A stretch of DNA of 17,004 bases. It comes from a candidate division TA06 bacterium SM23_40. GTDB lineage: Bacteria; LJUI01; SM1-40. This document shows positions 1 to 9,000 of this stretch, in pieces. The notes beneath the pieces were generated by a model. That model saw only the letters and a program-made list of their open reading frames with translations, ran no database searches and had not been told where the DNA came from. The stretch lies in NCBI GenBank assembly GCA_001303705.1, contig LJUI01000047.1, forward strand, positions 1 through 17,004, in the 5' to 3' direction. Numbering within the stretch: the first letter of the stretch is position 1; every line of letters starts with the position of its first letter. Position numbers and translations under genes: made by a program.

Positions 1-1
1 C

Positions 2-1645
2 TATGTTTCGAAGACGTCGTCATATGGGACAGGGTGCAAACCGTTCTCGTTTTCTCTGTTCGTCGACTACGAGGGAGAAGACAGATATATCTGTCCGGAA
101 CCAGAGGGAAAGATCACGTTCAACAATTGGGATAGCTTCGGTGGGGTCTGGCCCGAGTCCGAGCCATATCTGTGGCCCTACGCTATCTGTCTCGATCTGG
201 GCGGGGAGGATGAGTATAGAGTGCGGCATCGAACCAACAACTCGCAGCGTCACAGCTTCGGGCACGGAATCCACCTCGACATGATGTGGGATGGGGGCGA
301 TGTTGTCGGTGTGGTCGAAAACCCGCTGGAGCCCTACCGCCCATTCCCGCTGCCGCAGGCAGTGCGGAGATCTCCCTATTATGAGGATATACGGGCGCTC
401 CAGAGCGCGGACACATTCACGCGCTTCCAGGCGATTGGGCGCATAACGCGGGCTGGACCTGCCGCCGTTCCCGTCCTCGCCGAGACGATAAGGAGGTCCT
501 CTCATAGGCAATTCAATCGCGATGTGATGGAGTGCCTTCACCATTTCCTTTCGCAGAGCGAAATCCCGGGGGCCGTAATCCCCTCGCTGGTCGCGCTCCT
601 CGGAGCGGAGGACGAGGAAGTCCGGACGGTCATGGCGGATGATTTCGGGGTGTGGAAGATCGCCGCGGCTGAGGAGGGCCTGATCGCCGCGGCGAGAACT
701 GACGGCGCCGCTTCCGTGCGGAGATTCGCCCTCAGCTCGCTCATGGAGCTCGAGTCGAGGGAGGCGCTGCCGCTGGCGAGCGATCTGGCGCTCGCCGATC
801 CTTCAGAGGATGTTCGCCGCACTGCGGTCCGCTATCTGAGCAGGGTGAGGGATGATGATGTCGATCCGTATCCGATTCTGGCGAAGGTCCTCCAGAGGGA
901 TGACCGCTCTTCGGTGCGCGTTGCGGCGGCGGAGGGCATCGGCCGGTTGCGGGATGAGCGGGGTATCAGATTCTTGCGGCGGGTCGCAGCGTCTGGTGAC
1001 GTATATCTCCAGCGTGCGGCGGCGAGGAGCCTGGCCGAGCTCTACCAGATCGAAGGAATCGAGCTATTGATCGAGTCGCTTTCCTTTCCTTCCATCGATG
1101 CCTTCTACAACTACGATCGAAATGTTCCCAATTGGATCGCCGGGTACGCCAACTTCGATCTGCCAGAGGATGAGCGATATGATCAGGAACGCTGGCGGGA
1201 ATGGTATCGTCAGCACAGGCGCAGGGTCGACATCCGGGCAAACGTCGATATGTATCGGGAATCGTTGGCGCTGACCGAGTCGCTCCGCGGCGCGTCGAGT
1301 GAGTCGCAGATTCAGCAGTACGAAGAGTTCTTGGAGAAGTACCCGGATAATGAGCGCATCCAGCGGCTTCTGGCTCAGAAGCTCAACGAAGAAGCATGGA
1401 ACATGGTCACTGCGGCGGAGGGTACGCCGGAGTTTGACCCGGAGACCGGTCTCGGGTATGCGCTTCGTGCGGTCGAGTTGAAGCCGCACCGGAACTACTA
1501 CGACACATTGGCGGAGGCGTATGTGGCGGCGGGCCGGATAGACGAGGCCATGACTGTCTGCCGGCAGATGCTGATACGATATCCGGGCGAGAAGATGTTT
1601 CTCGACCGGCTCGAACGATGTGAGAGAATGCAGGCAACTAAGTAA
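2..1645 (+). CDS. HEAT-repeat / TPR protein, 5' truncated by window edge
   Basis: The frame is open from base 2, so the start lies outside the window; 547 residues are visible and the ATG at 221 is only an internal Met. The visible N-terminal part has two similar short segments, VDYEGEDRY and LDLGGEDEY, about 44 residues apart, followed by a Gly/His-rich stretch (HSFGHGIHLDMMWDGGD). Residues ~136-358 are helical HEAT-like repeats (for example DPSEDVRRTAVRYLSRVRDD and DRSSVRVAAAEGIGRLRDERG). Residues ~485-533 form a TPR-like helical pair (LRAVELKPHRNYYDTLAEAYVAAGRIDEAM). These are protein-protein interaction scaffolds; no catalytic motif is visible and the partner is unknown. It ends with TAA and converges on the minus-strand membrane protein 152 bp away, a gap where I see no clear terminator. 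Confidence 0.8.
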   Translation, partial: YVSKTSSYGTGCKPFSFSLFVDYEGEDRYICPEPEGKITFNNWDSFGGVWPESEPYLWPYAICLDLGGEDEYRVRHRTNNSQRHSFGHGIHLDMMWDGGDVVGVVENPLEPYRPFPLPQAVRRSPYYEDIRALQSADTFTRFQAIGRITRAGPAAVPVLAETIRRSSHRQFNRDVMECLHHFLSQSEIPGAVIPSLVALLGAEDEEVRTVMADDFGVWKIAAAEEGLIAAARTDGAASVRRFALSSLMELESREALPLASDLALADPSEDVRRTAVRYLSRVRDDDVDPYPILAKVLQRDDRSSVRVAAAEGIGRLRDERGIRFLRRVAASGDVYLQRAAARSLAELYQIEGIELLIESLSFPSIDAFYNYDRNVPNWIAGYANFDLPEDERYDQERWREWYRQHRRRVDIRANVDMYRESLALTESLRGASSESQIQQYEEFLEKYPDNERIQRLLAQKLNEEAWNMVTAAEGTPEFDPETGLGYALRAVELKPHRNYYDTLAEAYVAAGRIDEAMTVCRQMLIRYPGEKMFLDRLERCERMQATK

Positions 1646-1797
1646 CGCGGGATGCCACCCGGATCGTGCAAATCGGCCCGCAGGAGTCACCTCGATCTGA
1701 GGAGCACTGAGTCACGTACTGACAACGGAGGTCTGCGTCCCAGCGATCAGGAGCAGTTCATTGCGACCGAGCGGCGTCGACCGGGAAGGTGCGGGCG

Positions 1798-2712
1798 TCA
1801 GCCGGAGGGCAGTTCAGGACGTCTGATGTCGCCTTCCTTTGCTGCTTTTCCCCAGAGATCGGTATAGGTGAGTGTCCAGAGCGTATGCTGATAGGTGCTA
1901 TGCACCCCCGTTGCCACGGCGAGGTAGCAGAAGGCGACGACTGCGCCGGGCACGAGGCCAAACAGCGGATGTATGAGGAACAGGAGGACGAACGGGACGA
2001 GCAGGATTATCCCTGCGGTCACGAGGAGCAGAAAGTAGACGAACGAACTCCCGAACGCTACGAGCCAGACCGCGATCGATTCCCAGAGGTGGTTGCGTAC
2101 TGTTTCCCATCCGCGTGCTAGGGAAGCGACGACGCCGGCGCCATCTATGACGCAGGCGCGCCGTGCATAGCTGACGATGATATGGGCGGCAATGGCGCAG
2201 GCCAGGGCCGGCAGCAAGAGGACGGCGATCGCGCCCATGAGGAGGAACCCCGCGCCGGCCGGGCCGCCGGCCAGGGCGCCGAAACCTATCGTGCCGGCCA
2301 CCGCCACGATCACCATCAACACCACGGCGAAGATCGCAACCAGGACCAGAAGCTCAATGCCGAGGAGCCGCCAGAAGGGGACAAGTCCATACTGCCAGAC
2401 AAGCCCGAACCTGAGCCTCTTTCCGCCGTCGATCTCTCGTGCTGCCCTGATCAGGCCACCCTCAGAGATGACTTTCAGAATGAACAGGCCGACGAAGATT
2501 ATGATGATCAACGGGATGAGCAGGAGGAGGAGGGGAAGGAGCCAGTCTTCCGGCAACCCCCAGCCTCCCATAGAGGGCTCGCCCCACTTCTCGTGCCATT
2601 CGCCGATCGGACCGAACCCGCTTCCCCCTGCGGCGAGGAACCCGAAGAGCCACAGGTACGGATGTTGCCACATCGTACGAAGCGAACGTCGAATGAGAGA
2701 ACCGTAATCCAT
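1798..2712 (-). CDS. polytopic integral membrane protein, unknown function
   Basis: 304 residues starting at MDYGSLIRRSLRTMW. This start is chosen because GGAG lies 4-5 bases upstream of the ATG at 2712; a longer frame back to 2754 has no comparable ribosome site. Hydrophobic segments lie at about residues 15-30, 58-80, 117-148, 155-180, 212-240 and 241-268, giving roughly six membrane spans with Gly/Ala-rich linkers. The segment GGLIRAAREIDGGKRLRFG between spans 2 and 3 and the motif SLARGWETVRNHLWESIAVW resemble bacterial DUF-type membrane proteins in which short amphipathic helices alternate with membrane spans. I cannot assign a precise family or function. It lies 71 bp downstream of rocD on the same strand, so it may be the last gene of the EIIA-rocD transcript. 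Confidence 0.85.
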   Translation of the reverse strand: MDYGSLIRRSLRTMWQHPYLWLFGFLAAGGSGFGPIGEWHEKWGEPSMGGWGLPEDWLLPLLLLLIPLIIIIFVGLFILKVISEGGLIRAAREIDGGKRLRFGLVWQYGLVPFWRLLGIELLVLVAIFAVVLMVIVAVAGTIGFGALAGGPAGAGFLLMGAIAVLLLPALACAIAAHIIVSYARRACVIDGAGVVASLARGWETVRNHLWESIAVWLVAFGSSFVYFLLLVTAGIILLVPFVLLFLIHPLFGLVPGAVVAFCYLAVATGVHSTYQHTLWTLTYTDLWGKAAKEGDIRRPELPSG

Positions 2713-2783
2713 CGCTCTCCTTCCCTTCTGCGACATGTCCGCATGGAGGGCCATTGGACGAGAGGATTCACGTCAGGCGGTCC

Positions 2784-3998
2784 TCAGGTGAGCAGCTTGA
2801 CGATCCTCTCCAATGCCCAGTCGATATCCTCCTTAGTAGCGATGAGAGGCGGGGCGAAGCGGATGACCTGGCCGTGAGTCTCTTTGGCCAGGATTCCCTC
2901 CTCCATGAGCTTCTCACAGAACGTTCTCGCCGTGCCCGAGGACTCTTTCACATAGGCTCCGATCAGAAGGCCTCGTCCCCTAATCTCCTTGATGTGGGGT
3001 GAGTCCATGCCCTCGAGCTCGGACACGAAGTACGCCCCCAACTGAGCTGCCTTCTCCGGCAGCTTCTCGCCGATGATGACGTCGAGAGCAGCTATTGCCA
3101 CCGCGCAGGCGAGTGGGTTCCCGCCGAACGTGCTCCCGTGATCTCCCGGAGTGAAGACATCCATCACCTCCCGCGAGGCGAGGATGGCCGAGATGGGGAT
3201 CACGCCGCCGCCGAGAGCCTTTCCCAGAATGAGGATATCCGGGGAGATTCCATCGTACTCACAGCAGAACATTTTCCCCGTACGGCCGAGACCGGTCTGG
3301 ATCTCGTCGAGGGCGAGGAGCACATTGTGGCGCTCGCAGATATCGGCCGCCGCCCGCAGATAGCCATCATCGGGAACGATGATGCCCGCCTCGCCCTGGA
3401 TCGGCTCGACGAGGAAGGCCACGGTCTCGGCGGTGATTGCCTTCTCGAGGGCGTCGATATTGTTGTACGGGATGAGGCGGAAGCCCGGTGCAAACGGCCC
3501 GAACCCTGAGCGATACTGTTCCTCGGAAGAGAATCCGACGATCGTTGTCGTCCGGCCGTGGAAATTGTTATCGCAGACGATGATCTCAGCTCTATCTCTG
3601 GGGACTCCTTTTACCGTATACCCCCACTTTCTCGCCGCTTTGACCGCCGTCTCGACCGCCTCGGCGCCGGTGTTCATGACGAGAGTGCTCTCCATGTGTG
3701 CGAGATCACAGAGGTTCTTGCACAGCGGGCCGAACTGGTCGTTATGAAACGCCCGGGAGGTGAGTGTCAGGCGGGCCGCCTGGTCGTGGAGGGCGGCCAT
3801 GATCTTCGGATGACGGTGTCCCTGGTTCAGTGCCGAATAGGCGCTGAGCATATCGAGGTACTGTTTGTCTTCTACATCCCACACCCAGACGCCTTCGGCG
3901 CGCGCGATGACGACTGGCAGAGGAAGGTAGTTGTGAGCGCTGTACCGGTCTACCAGATCGATACATGCCTCAGTTGCACTGCACTCCTTCGTGGCCAT
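2784..3998 (-). CDS. rocD: ornithine--oxo-acid aminotransferase
   Basis: 404 residues, full length for ornithine aminotransferase, a class-III PLP-dependent aminotransferase. It converts ornithine and 2-oxoglutarate to glutamate-5-semialdehyde and glutamate in the cytoplasm, linking arginine/ornithine catabolism to proline and glutamate. Visible motifs are the N-terminal substrate-pocket segment DRYSAHNYLPLPVVIARAEG, the cofactor phosphate loop NTGAEAVETA (109-118), the cofactor-binding LDEIQTGLGRTG (230-241), the Schiff-base lysine in LGKALGGG (K260), and GSTFGGNPLAC (288-298). The start MATKECSATEACIDLVDRYSAHNY is full length and has AGAGG a few bases upstream. The EIIA gene ends 26 bp upstream on the same strand, so co-transcription is likely. 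Other class-III aminotransferases (acetylornithine, GABA) are the alternative, but the N-terminal signature and overall match favour RocD. Confidence 0.94.
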   Translation of the reverse strand: MATKECSATEACIDLVDRYSAHNYLPLPVVIARAEGVWVWDVEDKQYLDMLSAYSALNQGHRHPKIMAALHDQAARLTLTSRAFHNDQFGPLCKNLCDLAHMESTLVMNTGAEAVETAVKAARKWGYTVKGVPRDRAEIIVCDNNFHGRTTTIVGFSSEEQYRSGFGPFAPGFRLIPYNNIDALEKAITAETVAFLVEPIQGEAGIIVPDDGYLRAAADICERHNVLLALDEIQTGLGRTGKMFCCEYDGISPDILILGKALGGGVIPISAILASREVMDVFTPGDHGSTFGGNPLACAVAIAALDVIIGEKLPEKAAQLGAYFVSELEGMDSPHIKEIRGRGLLIGAYVKESSGTARTFCEKLMEEGILAKETHGQVIRFAPPLIATKEDIDWALERIVKLLT

Positions 3999-4024
3999 GC
4001 GCCTCTGTCCCCCTGTTGATCTGA

Positions 4025-4531
4025 CTATTCCATCTCCTTGAACGTCTTGATGATCTCGTGTTCCGACTGAGCTTCGAGTAAGCTCCGCCGGAACTCCTCC
4101 ATCCGCACTAATGTCATGAGGTCTTTCAATACTTTAAGGTAGGTCCGGTCGTCATACGGCGGACTCACCATGACGAAGAAAAGGTGGCTCGGCCGCTTGT
4201 CGAGCGCATCGAAATCGATTCCCTCCGTCGATCTGGCAAACGCGATGACGAAGTCCTTGGCCTGGATCGTCCGGACGTGGGGGATCGCAACTCCGCTCTC
4301 GAGACCTGTTGTCGCCTTTTTCTCGCGATTGAACAGGTCGGTGAAGAGCTTGGATCGGTTCCCTATCTTGCCCGACCGCTCGAGGAGCTCGACCAGTTCT
4401 TCGAGAACTGCCTGCTTTACCTCCCACAGCAGGCGGTCCGGGCGCTCGCTCTCCCCGTCGGCGAACGCCTCCGGATCCGTCTCCAGTTCCATCTTGATGA
4501 GATCGGGCCGTAGATAACGCGCGATATTCAT
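4025..4531 (-). CDS. PTS EIIA type-2 domain protein (PtsN-like)
   Basis: 168 residues from MNIARYLRPDLIKMELE, where the EIIA fold normally begins. The longer 201-residue frame back to 4630 adds a low-complexity extension that does not resemble the family. The phosphorylation-site signature TTGLESGVAIPHVRT is complete, with the phosphoacceptor His at residue 85. The C-terminal segment PSHLFFVMVSPPYDDRTYLKVLKDLMTLVR matches the fructose/mannitol/nitrogen EIIA family. Such proteins accept phosphate from HPr or NPr. Without EIIB/EIIC partners in the window, a regulatory (EIIA-Ntr-like) rather than transport role is more likely. A moderate AAGAGG lies ~13 bases upstream, so the exact start is slightly uncertain. 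The neighbour 26 bp downstream is rocD, an uncommon pairing suggesting a link to nitrogen or carbon status. Confidence 0.88.
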   Translation of the reverse strand: MNIARYLRPDLIKMELETDPEAFADGESERPDRLLWEVKQAVLEELVELLERSGKIGNRSKLFTDLFNREKKATTGLESGVAIPHVRTIQAKDFVIAFARSTEGIDFDALDKRPSHLFFVMVSPPYDDRTYLKVLKDLMTLVRMEEFRRSLLEAQSEHEIIKTFKEME

Positions 4532-4630
4532 CGCAAGTGCTGTGCCTCTTTCGGGTGCGATCGAACGATCCAGGGTTGCTCCCCAACAGGAGCCTTCTAT
4601 GGGCTGTCGTAACCTTCTCACTGTGCACAT

Positions 4631-4659
4631 CTTGACAAAGGGGTTGACGGTTTGTCAAG
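4631..4659. promoter_or_regulatory. 9-bp-arm palindrome upstream of the EIIA-rocD operon
   Basis: CTTGACAAA (4631-4639) and TTTGTCAAG (4651-4659) are a perfect inverted repeat with an 11-base spacer. It lies about 100 bp upstream of the EIIA start, in the 210-bp gap after the beta-barrel gene. Each arm contains TTGACA, so it could overlap a -35 element, but I see no convincing -10 at proper spacing on the minus strand. On the minus strand an alternative fold also exists (GGG-C-TTGAC with GTCAACCC, then CTTTG), so an attenuator or weak terminator for the upstream gene is possible. Operator is the preferred reading by symmetry, but this is inference. Confidence 0.45.
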
Positions 4660-4711
4660 CCCTAACCGGCATATTTCCCGGCGTGCGCGCCCTCGGACAG
4701 ACGATGGCTGG

Positions 4712-4728
4712 GGGCGTCGAAGACGCCC
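4712..4728 (-). terminator. short GC-rich hairpin after the beta-barrel gene
   Basis: GGGCGTC-GAA-GACGCCC is a perfect 7-bp stem with a 3-base loop, beginning 13 bases beyond the stop codon of the 4742-5539 gene. The bases following on the minus strand are not T-rich, so this is not a canonical intrinsic terminator; it may protect the mRNA 3' end or assist termination. Confidence 0.35.
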
Positions 4729-4741
4729 GGAAATGGTTCGA

Positions 4742-5539
4742 CTACTCCAGAGGGAGAAGGGGAATGGCGTCCGGTTCCGAGGCGGGCCTGCTGAGGTAGT
4801 AGCGGAAGGTGGTGGATAGTGTGGCGCCGGAGATATCTGCCCGCCACGTGCCGAACGGGCCGATCGTCTCCCGTGTCGTTCCCCCCAGAAGGTATCTGAA
4901 CTCGGACACCCAGGCGAGATGTTCGCCTGCAAACCATTCGATGCCGACAAGGGGGAAGAGACAGACTCCACTGTGCCACACAGTCTTTCGCGATTCGAGG
5001 TCATAGGTCTCACCTATGTCCGCACCGTCAGACTCGATCTGTCCCGAGAGGATCGTCACGCCGCCGCCGGCACCGACATAGAGGGATAGAGTCTGCGATG
5101 GGATCGTCAGATGCTGTATGACCGAGAGGGAAGTGAGATGCATGCTGCGACGGTACATCACTTCGGGAAAGATCGCAGCACGGCTTCTGTAGGAGAAGTC
5201 AGAGTATCGGAGGCTCGATGGCGGGGAGTACAGATGCTCTGCGCGGAATCCCCAATAGGGTCCGATGCCGCGCAGGAGGCTGATGGCCACGCCGGGCACC
5301 CCGCTGTCGTGCTGGCGCATCTCGAACTGGTGGTAACCATTATTGTCGGGATCGAGATATTGCGAGCGTGTCGAGAACGACAGGTCAAGCCAGCCGGCAG
5401 AGATGCCCAGTGCGGTCTTCCCCTCCAGGTCGACGCCCGATGCCGGTGGTGACGAGAGGAGCATCACGCCAGTCGCAAGCCCGAGGATGACGAAGCGGGG
5501 GAAGGCTATCTTCTCTAAGGGTGTCGGATTTCCTAACAT
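4742..5539 (-). CDS. secreted, probable outer-membrane beta-barrel protein
   Basis: 265 residues. The N-terminus has a basic start and hydrophobic core (PRFVILGLATGVMLLSSPPASG), consistent with a Sec signal peptide cleaved near residue 35. The remainder is rich in alternating hydrophobic/polar stretches and aromatic residues (KTALGISAGWLDLSFSTRSQY, LSLYVGAGGGVTILSG, ATLSTTFRYYLSRP), the pattern of a small outer-membrane beta-barrel of about eight strands. No enzymatic motif is visible. GAGGT directly abuts the ATG, an unusually short ribosome-site spacing that may mean inefficient or coupled initiation. A strong promoter and an intrinsic terminator lie within 155 bp upstream, so expression may be controlled by premature termination. 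A porin-like or structural envelope role is plausible but not proven. Confidence 0.75.
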   Translation of the reverse strand: MLGNPTPLEKIAFPRFVILGLATGVMLLSSPPASGVDLEGKTALGISAGWLDLSFSTRSQYLDPDNNGYHQFEMRQHDSGVPGVAISLLRGIGPYWGFRAEHLYSPPSSLRYSDFSYRSRAAIFPEVMYRRSMHLTSLSVIQHLTIPSQTLSLYVGAGGGVTILSGQIESDGADIGETYDLESRKTVWHSGVCLFPLVGIEWFAGEHLAWVSEFRYLLGGTTRETIGPFGTWRADISGATLSTTFRYYLSRPASEPDAIPLLPLE

Positions 5540-5542
5540 ACC

Positions 5543-5650
5543 TCAATGGGGGCAAACAGATGGCTTCTCCCTGCGGAGATTCAAAAATCGGCGCCTCCGA
5601 GAGCGGCGCCGAGGATGAAGATCGGTCGGTGTCCCTTGCCACCATCCCAT
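5543..5650 (-). CDS. possible leader peptide upstream of the beta-barrel gene (tentative)
   Basis: A 35-codon frame starts at ATG 5650, begins MGWWQGTPTD, carries an Arg-rich run (RRRSRRRRF), and stops with TGA at 5543, three bases before the ATG of the beta-barrel gene. It spans the terminator hairpin at 5588-5612, so ribosome movement could influence termination. A GGGAG directly precedes the ATG, a poor spacing. Evidence is only position and length; it may be chance. Confidence 0.15.
   Translation of the reverse strand: MGWWQGTPTDLHPRRRSRRRRFLNLRREKPSVCPH
5583..5612 (-). terminator. intrinsic terminator inside the leader of the beta-barrel gene
   Basis: On the minus strand TCGGCGCC - 9 bases - GGCGCCGA is a perfect 8-bp GC-rich stem followed directly by TTTTT, the full signature of a Rho-independent terminator. 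It lies 44 bp upstream of the ATG at 5539 and ~50 bp downstream of the promoter at 5664-5692. It is therefore either the end of a small RNA or an attenuator of the beta-barrel gene. Confidence 0.75.
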
Positions 5651-5663
5651 CTCCCACAGCTCC

Positions 5664-5692
5664 ATTCTACGTATGATGTGCGAATCTGTCAA
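5664..5692 (-). promoter_or_regulatory. sigma-70-type promoter TTGACA-N17-TAGAAT
   Basis: On the minus strand a perfect -35 (TTGACA, 5687-5692) is followed by a 17-base spacer and a -10 TAGAAT (5664-5669, five of six consensus). Transcription would start near 5657. This is the best housekeeping promoter in the window and drives either the beta-barrel gene or a ~75-nt RNA ending at the terminator at 5583. Confidence 0.75.
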
Positions 5693-5822
5693 GGAGATTC
5701 TGGCTCCGCCGCCATATCGGGCTGAGACGGCATTCCTCCCTGCGGGTCGGTCGGGCCCCCGCGTACAGGCCCTGGGGCCGGAGGCGGTGGACGCACAGAA
5801 ACGCGACGGGCCGAGCGTGTCT

Positions 5823-5851
5823 GCGCCCGGGGACGGGTGGTCCCCGGGCGC
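5823..5851. other. strong 12-bp GC-rich stem-loop in the 475-bp gap 5540-6014
   Basis: GCGCCCGGGGAC (5823-5834) and GTCCCCGGGCGC (5840-5851) form a perfect stem with loop GGGTG. It lies ~165 bases downstream of the protease stop codon. No T-run follows on either strand, so it is not a canonical terminator; an mRNA 3'-end stabiliser or Rho-aided terminator is possible. Apart from this, the promoter and the terminator, I see no gene in this gap. Confidence 0.5.
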
Positions 5852-6014
5852 TCGCGTCCGCTCCGTATGTTCGTATCATTTGACCCCATGAGAGATATGT
5901 CGTGTGTTAGCTCGATGTTGAAGGTGGCCCCTTTAGAGCGGATTCTTTCTCAGAGATGTCATGTTGTAACTGCCGGAGGTGCCTCGAGGCGCTGCCTCAC
6001 AGGGTCATATGATA

Positions 6015-9000
6015 CTATCTGAGGACGATCATCCGTCTCGTCAGTACCCTGCCGTCCGCCTCCAGGCGGCAGAAGTAGATGCCGCTTGCGACACGGGAGC
6101 CATGCGCGTCCGTGCCCACCCAGCGCACCCGATGGACGCCCGCCTGCCGCACCTCATCCATAAGGTAGGCAACACGCTGGCCCAGGATGTTGTACACGGC
6201 CAGGCGGACAGGTCCTCTCTTCGGCAGGGCGAACTCGATCTCCGTCTCGTCTCGGACAGGATTGGGGCGGTTCTGGCCGAGCGCGAGCTCGACGATCTGT
6301 TCCAGTTCTTCATCTCCGGCATCTCTCTCGACGCTCACGATGGGCCTCGTGGCGAACCCTACTCCCGAATCCCCGCTGAAGAACATCCTGTACGATTCAC
6401 CCTCGACGAAGATCTGCGGGGAGATGATTATGGTCTGATCCCAGCGTCCCGGCCCGCCTACGTCGAGTTCGCACCCATAATCACCGGGGCCGGTCTGTCT
6501 TGTCCAGATGATGCCATCTGGCGACGTAGCCGATCCGACACGGTACCTTCCGTCCTCTTCGACGATGCCGCCGTACCACATGCGGTATCTGTCGCCTTCC
6601 CAGACGACAAACGGATCCCAGACGCTCAACTGGTCGAAGCGTCCCGGATCGCCGCTCTCACTCAGGATCGGCGCGCCGTGTCGCGTCCAATTCACACCGT
6701 CCTGGGAGGTAGCGAGCCCGATCCTGTACAGGAAGTCGGGATAGCCGAACGCCGAGTACCACATGCGGTAGTCATCCGGCCCCGACTTCGATAGAAAGAG
6801 CCCGTATATGATGAACCAGTCCCAGCTGTAGTACTGACCGAGAAGGACGGGGTTGCCGCCGTACTTCTCCCACGTGATACCGCCGTCGGTCGAAGTGGCG
6901 TACCCGACCCCCGCGGTCGCGAGACCGTCGCTTCCGATGAACCACATCTTCAACGTATCGCCGTCCCTGATGACGAAGGGGCGCCAGACGAGCACATTAT
7001 CCCATCCCGAGGCGGACGGCGAGAGCACAGGGTTGGAGGGCTCCCGCTCCCACGTGAGCCCGCCATCGGTGGACGTCGCGAGCCCGATTTGGTAGACGGA
7101 GGCCATCGTATCTCCTCCCACTCCTGCGTACCACATCTTGAAGACTCCCTCATCTTCGAGCATGGTGCCGCCGACTACGAATGAGTCCCATTCGGTCGAG
7201 TCGCCAGGGGAGAAGACGGGGTTGAGCGGGCTCTTCACCCAGTTCGAGGTCCTCGGGACCCGTACCTCGAGGGTATAGACGAACTGGGTTCCCCGTTCGT
7301 CAGCGACGACGAGTGTGAAGTCTATCGTCTGGCCGACAGGGTGGCCGAGAGAGACCGTGAAGTCGAAGTCGTCGAATGTGGTAGCTATGCCTTCTTCCGG
7401 AATATCCCCGAACAGCTCGACGCTGTCGGTGATCGTAACGTATGGATCGGCCGTCGAGATGACGCCGCGCACCTCATGGCCGACCGCTGTGCCGCTGTTT
7501 CTGACCGAGACCGGGAGCTCGATCGACTCGCCCGGCTGGGCGACACCATCGCCGTTGCCCGCGCTCGTCCCCGAACTGTCATCATCGAGGTAGTAGTGCT
7601 CCAGGGTCAGGATCGGTATCGAGAGTCCGGAGGCGGCGAAGACGTCGGCGATGCCCCAGCCGTAGTCGTTATCGGGAGAGCTCGACTGGCTTGCGGTGCT
7701 GAGGAGCGCCTCGCGCACCTGCATCGGCGTCCACTCGGGGTGTATCTCGAGGAGGAGGCCGGCAGAGCCTCCGATGAGCGGCGTGGAGAATGACGTGCCG
7801 CTCCCGTACCCGTACGCCGTCGTGGTAGCCGGGTCGACAAGGTATGTGTCGACGCCGAGGGCGCACACCTCGGGCTTGGTGCGACCATCATAGGTCGGGC
7901 CGCGCGAACTGAAGGTGGCGATGATGTTCGATCGGTCGACAGCGCCGACGGCAATAATGCTGTCTGCGTCGGCCGGGGCGAGCATTGTCCCCGAGGCAGG
8001 GCCCTCGTTTCCCATGCAGTTGCAGACGACGATGCCGTTGTACGCCGCCCAGTCCGCGGCCTGGGTCGTCACCGCGCTGTCTCCGTTCATGTCAGGGTAC
8101 GTGTACCAGTCGATATATCCGAGTGAGCTGGAGACGACATCCGCGCCGAGGCTGTCGGCCCACTCGATCCCTTCGACCCACCAGTCCTCCTCCTGCGGGT
8201 ACTCGCCGGATGTGTCTTCGGTCTTGGCGAGGATAAAGCTCGCACCGTAGGCAGGTCCGATCAGGTTGCCATCGGAGAACCCCCCGAGAACAGAGAGGGT
8301 CGCTGTCCCGTGGTAGTCCTGGCCCGGCGGATCACCGGGCTCGTTCTCAGTGATATCATCATCGTTGATGAAGTCGTGCTCGGCGATGAGATCGATGCCC
8401 GTGAGTGCCTCATGGTGGCGGTTGAACCCGGTGTCGAGCATGCATACGATGACCCCGGCACCGCTGTATCCCAGCATGTGGAGGGGCAGTACATTGATCT
8501 GCTCAAGCTGGAAATCGGACAGTCCATAGTCCCATGAGAAGGCGCGGCCCGGCTGCTCTAACGGCGTAACGGCGCGGGGAGGGGCGGGGCGCACTTCCTC
8601 GCGGAAGGTTCTCCGATAGGAGACGAGAGGATTGATTGCCCGGACGAAGGGAAGCCGGGAGATCGCGCGGATCTGGTCCGGTGTGGCCTCGATGCTCACG
8701 GCGTTGAGCCAGCGCGATGTCGCGCGATGTTTCGCCCCGGTCGCCTCGATCGCTGCGATGTATTCTGATTTGACGGAGATGTCTCGGAAGTCGACGAGAT
8801 CGTCCTCTGCGCGCACCTTGGCGCGCCTGTGGAGCGTTCGCTCGGGAAATGCGGCACGGGCGGCGTCGAGGCGGGTCTGACATTCCCGTTCATCGAAGAT
8901 ACCTTTGTCCGTCAGGTAGACCCATACCTTGAGTCGCGCCTCGGGTCGGCCCTCCATCAGTTCACGAACCCGCGGCGAGATGAGCGGGATCCGCTGAGGT

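Noticed and set aside
4532-4547. Sigma-54-like AGGCACAGCACTTGCG just upstream of the EIIA ATG (minus strand)
   Set aside because: GG and GC are correctly spaced, but transcription would start inside the coding sequence, and no good alternative start with a ribosome site follows.
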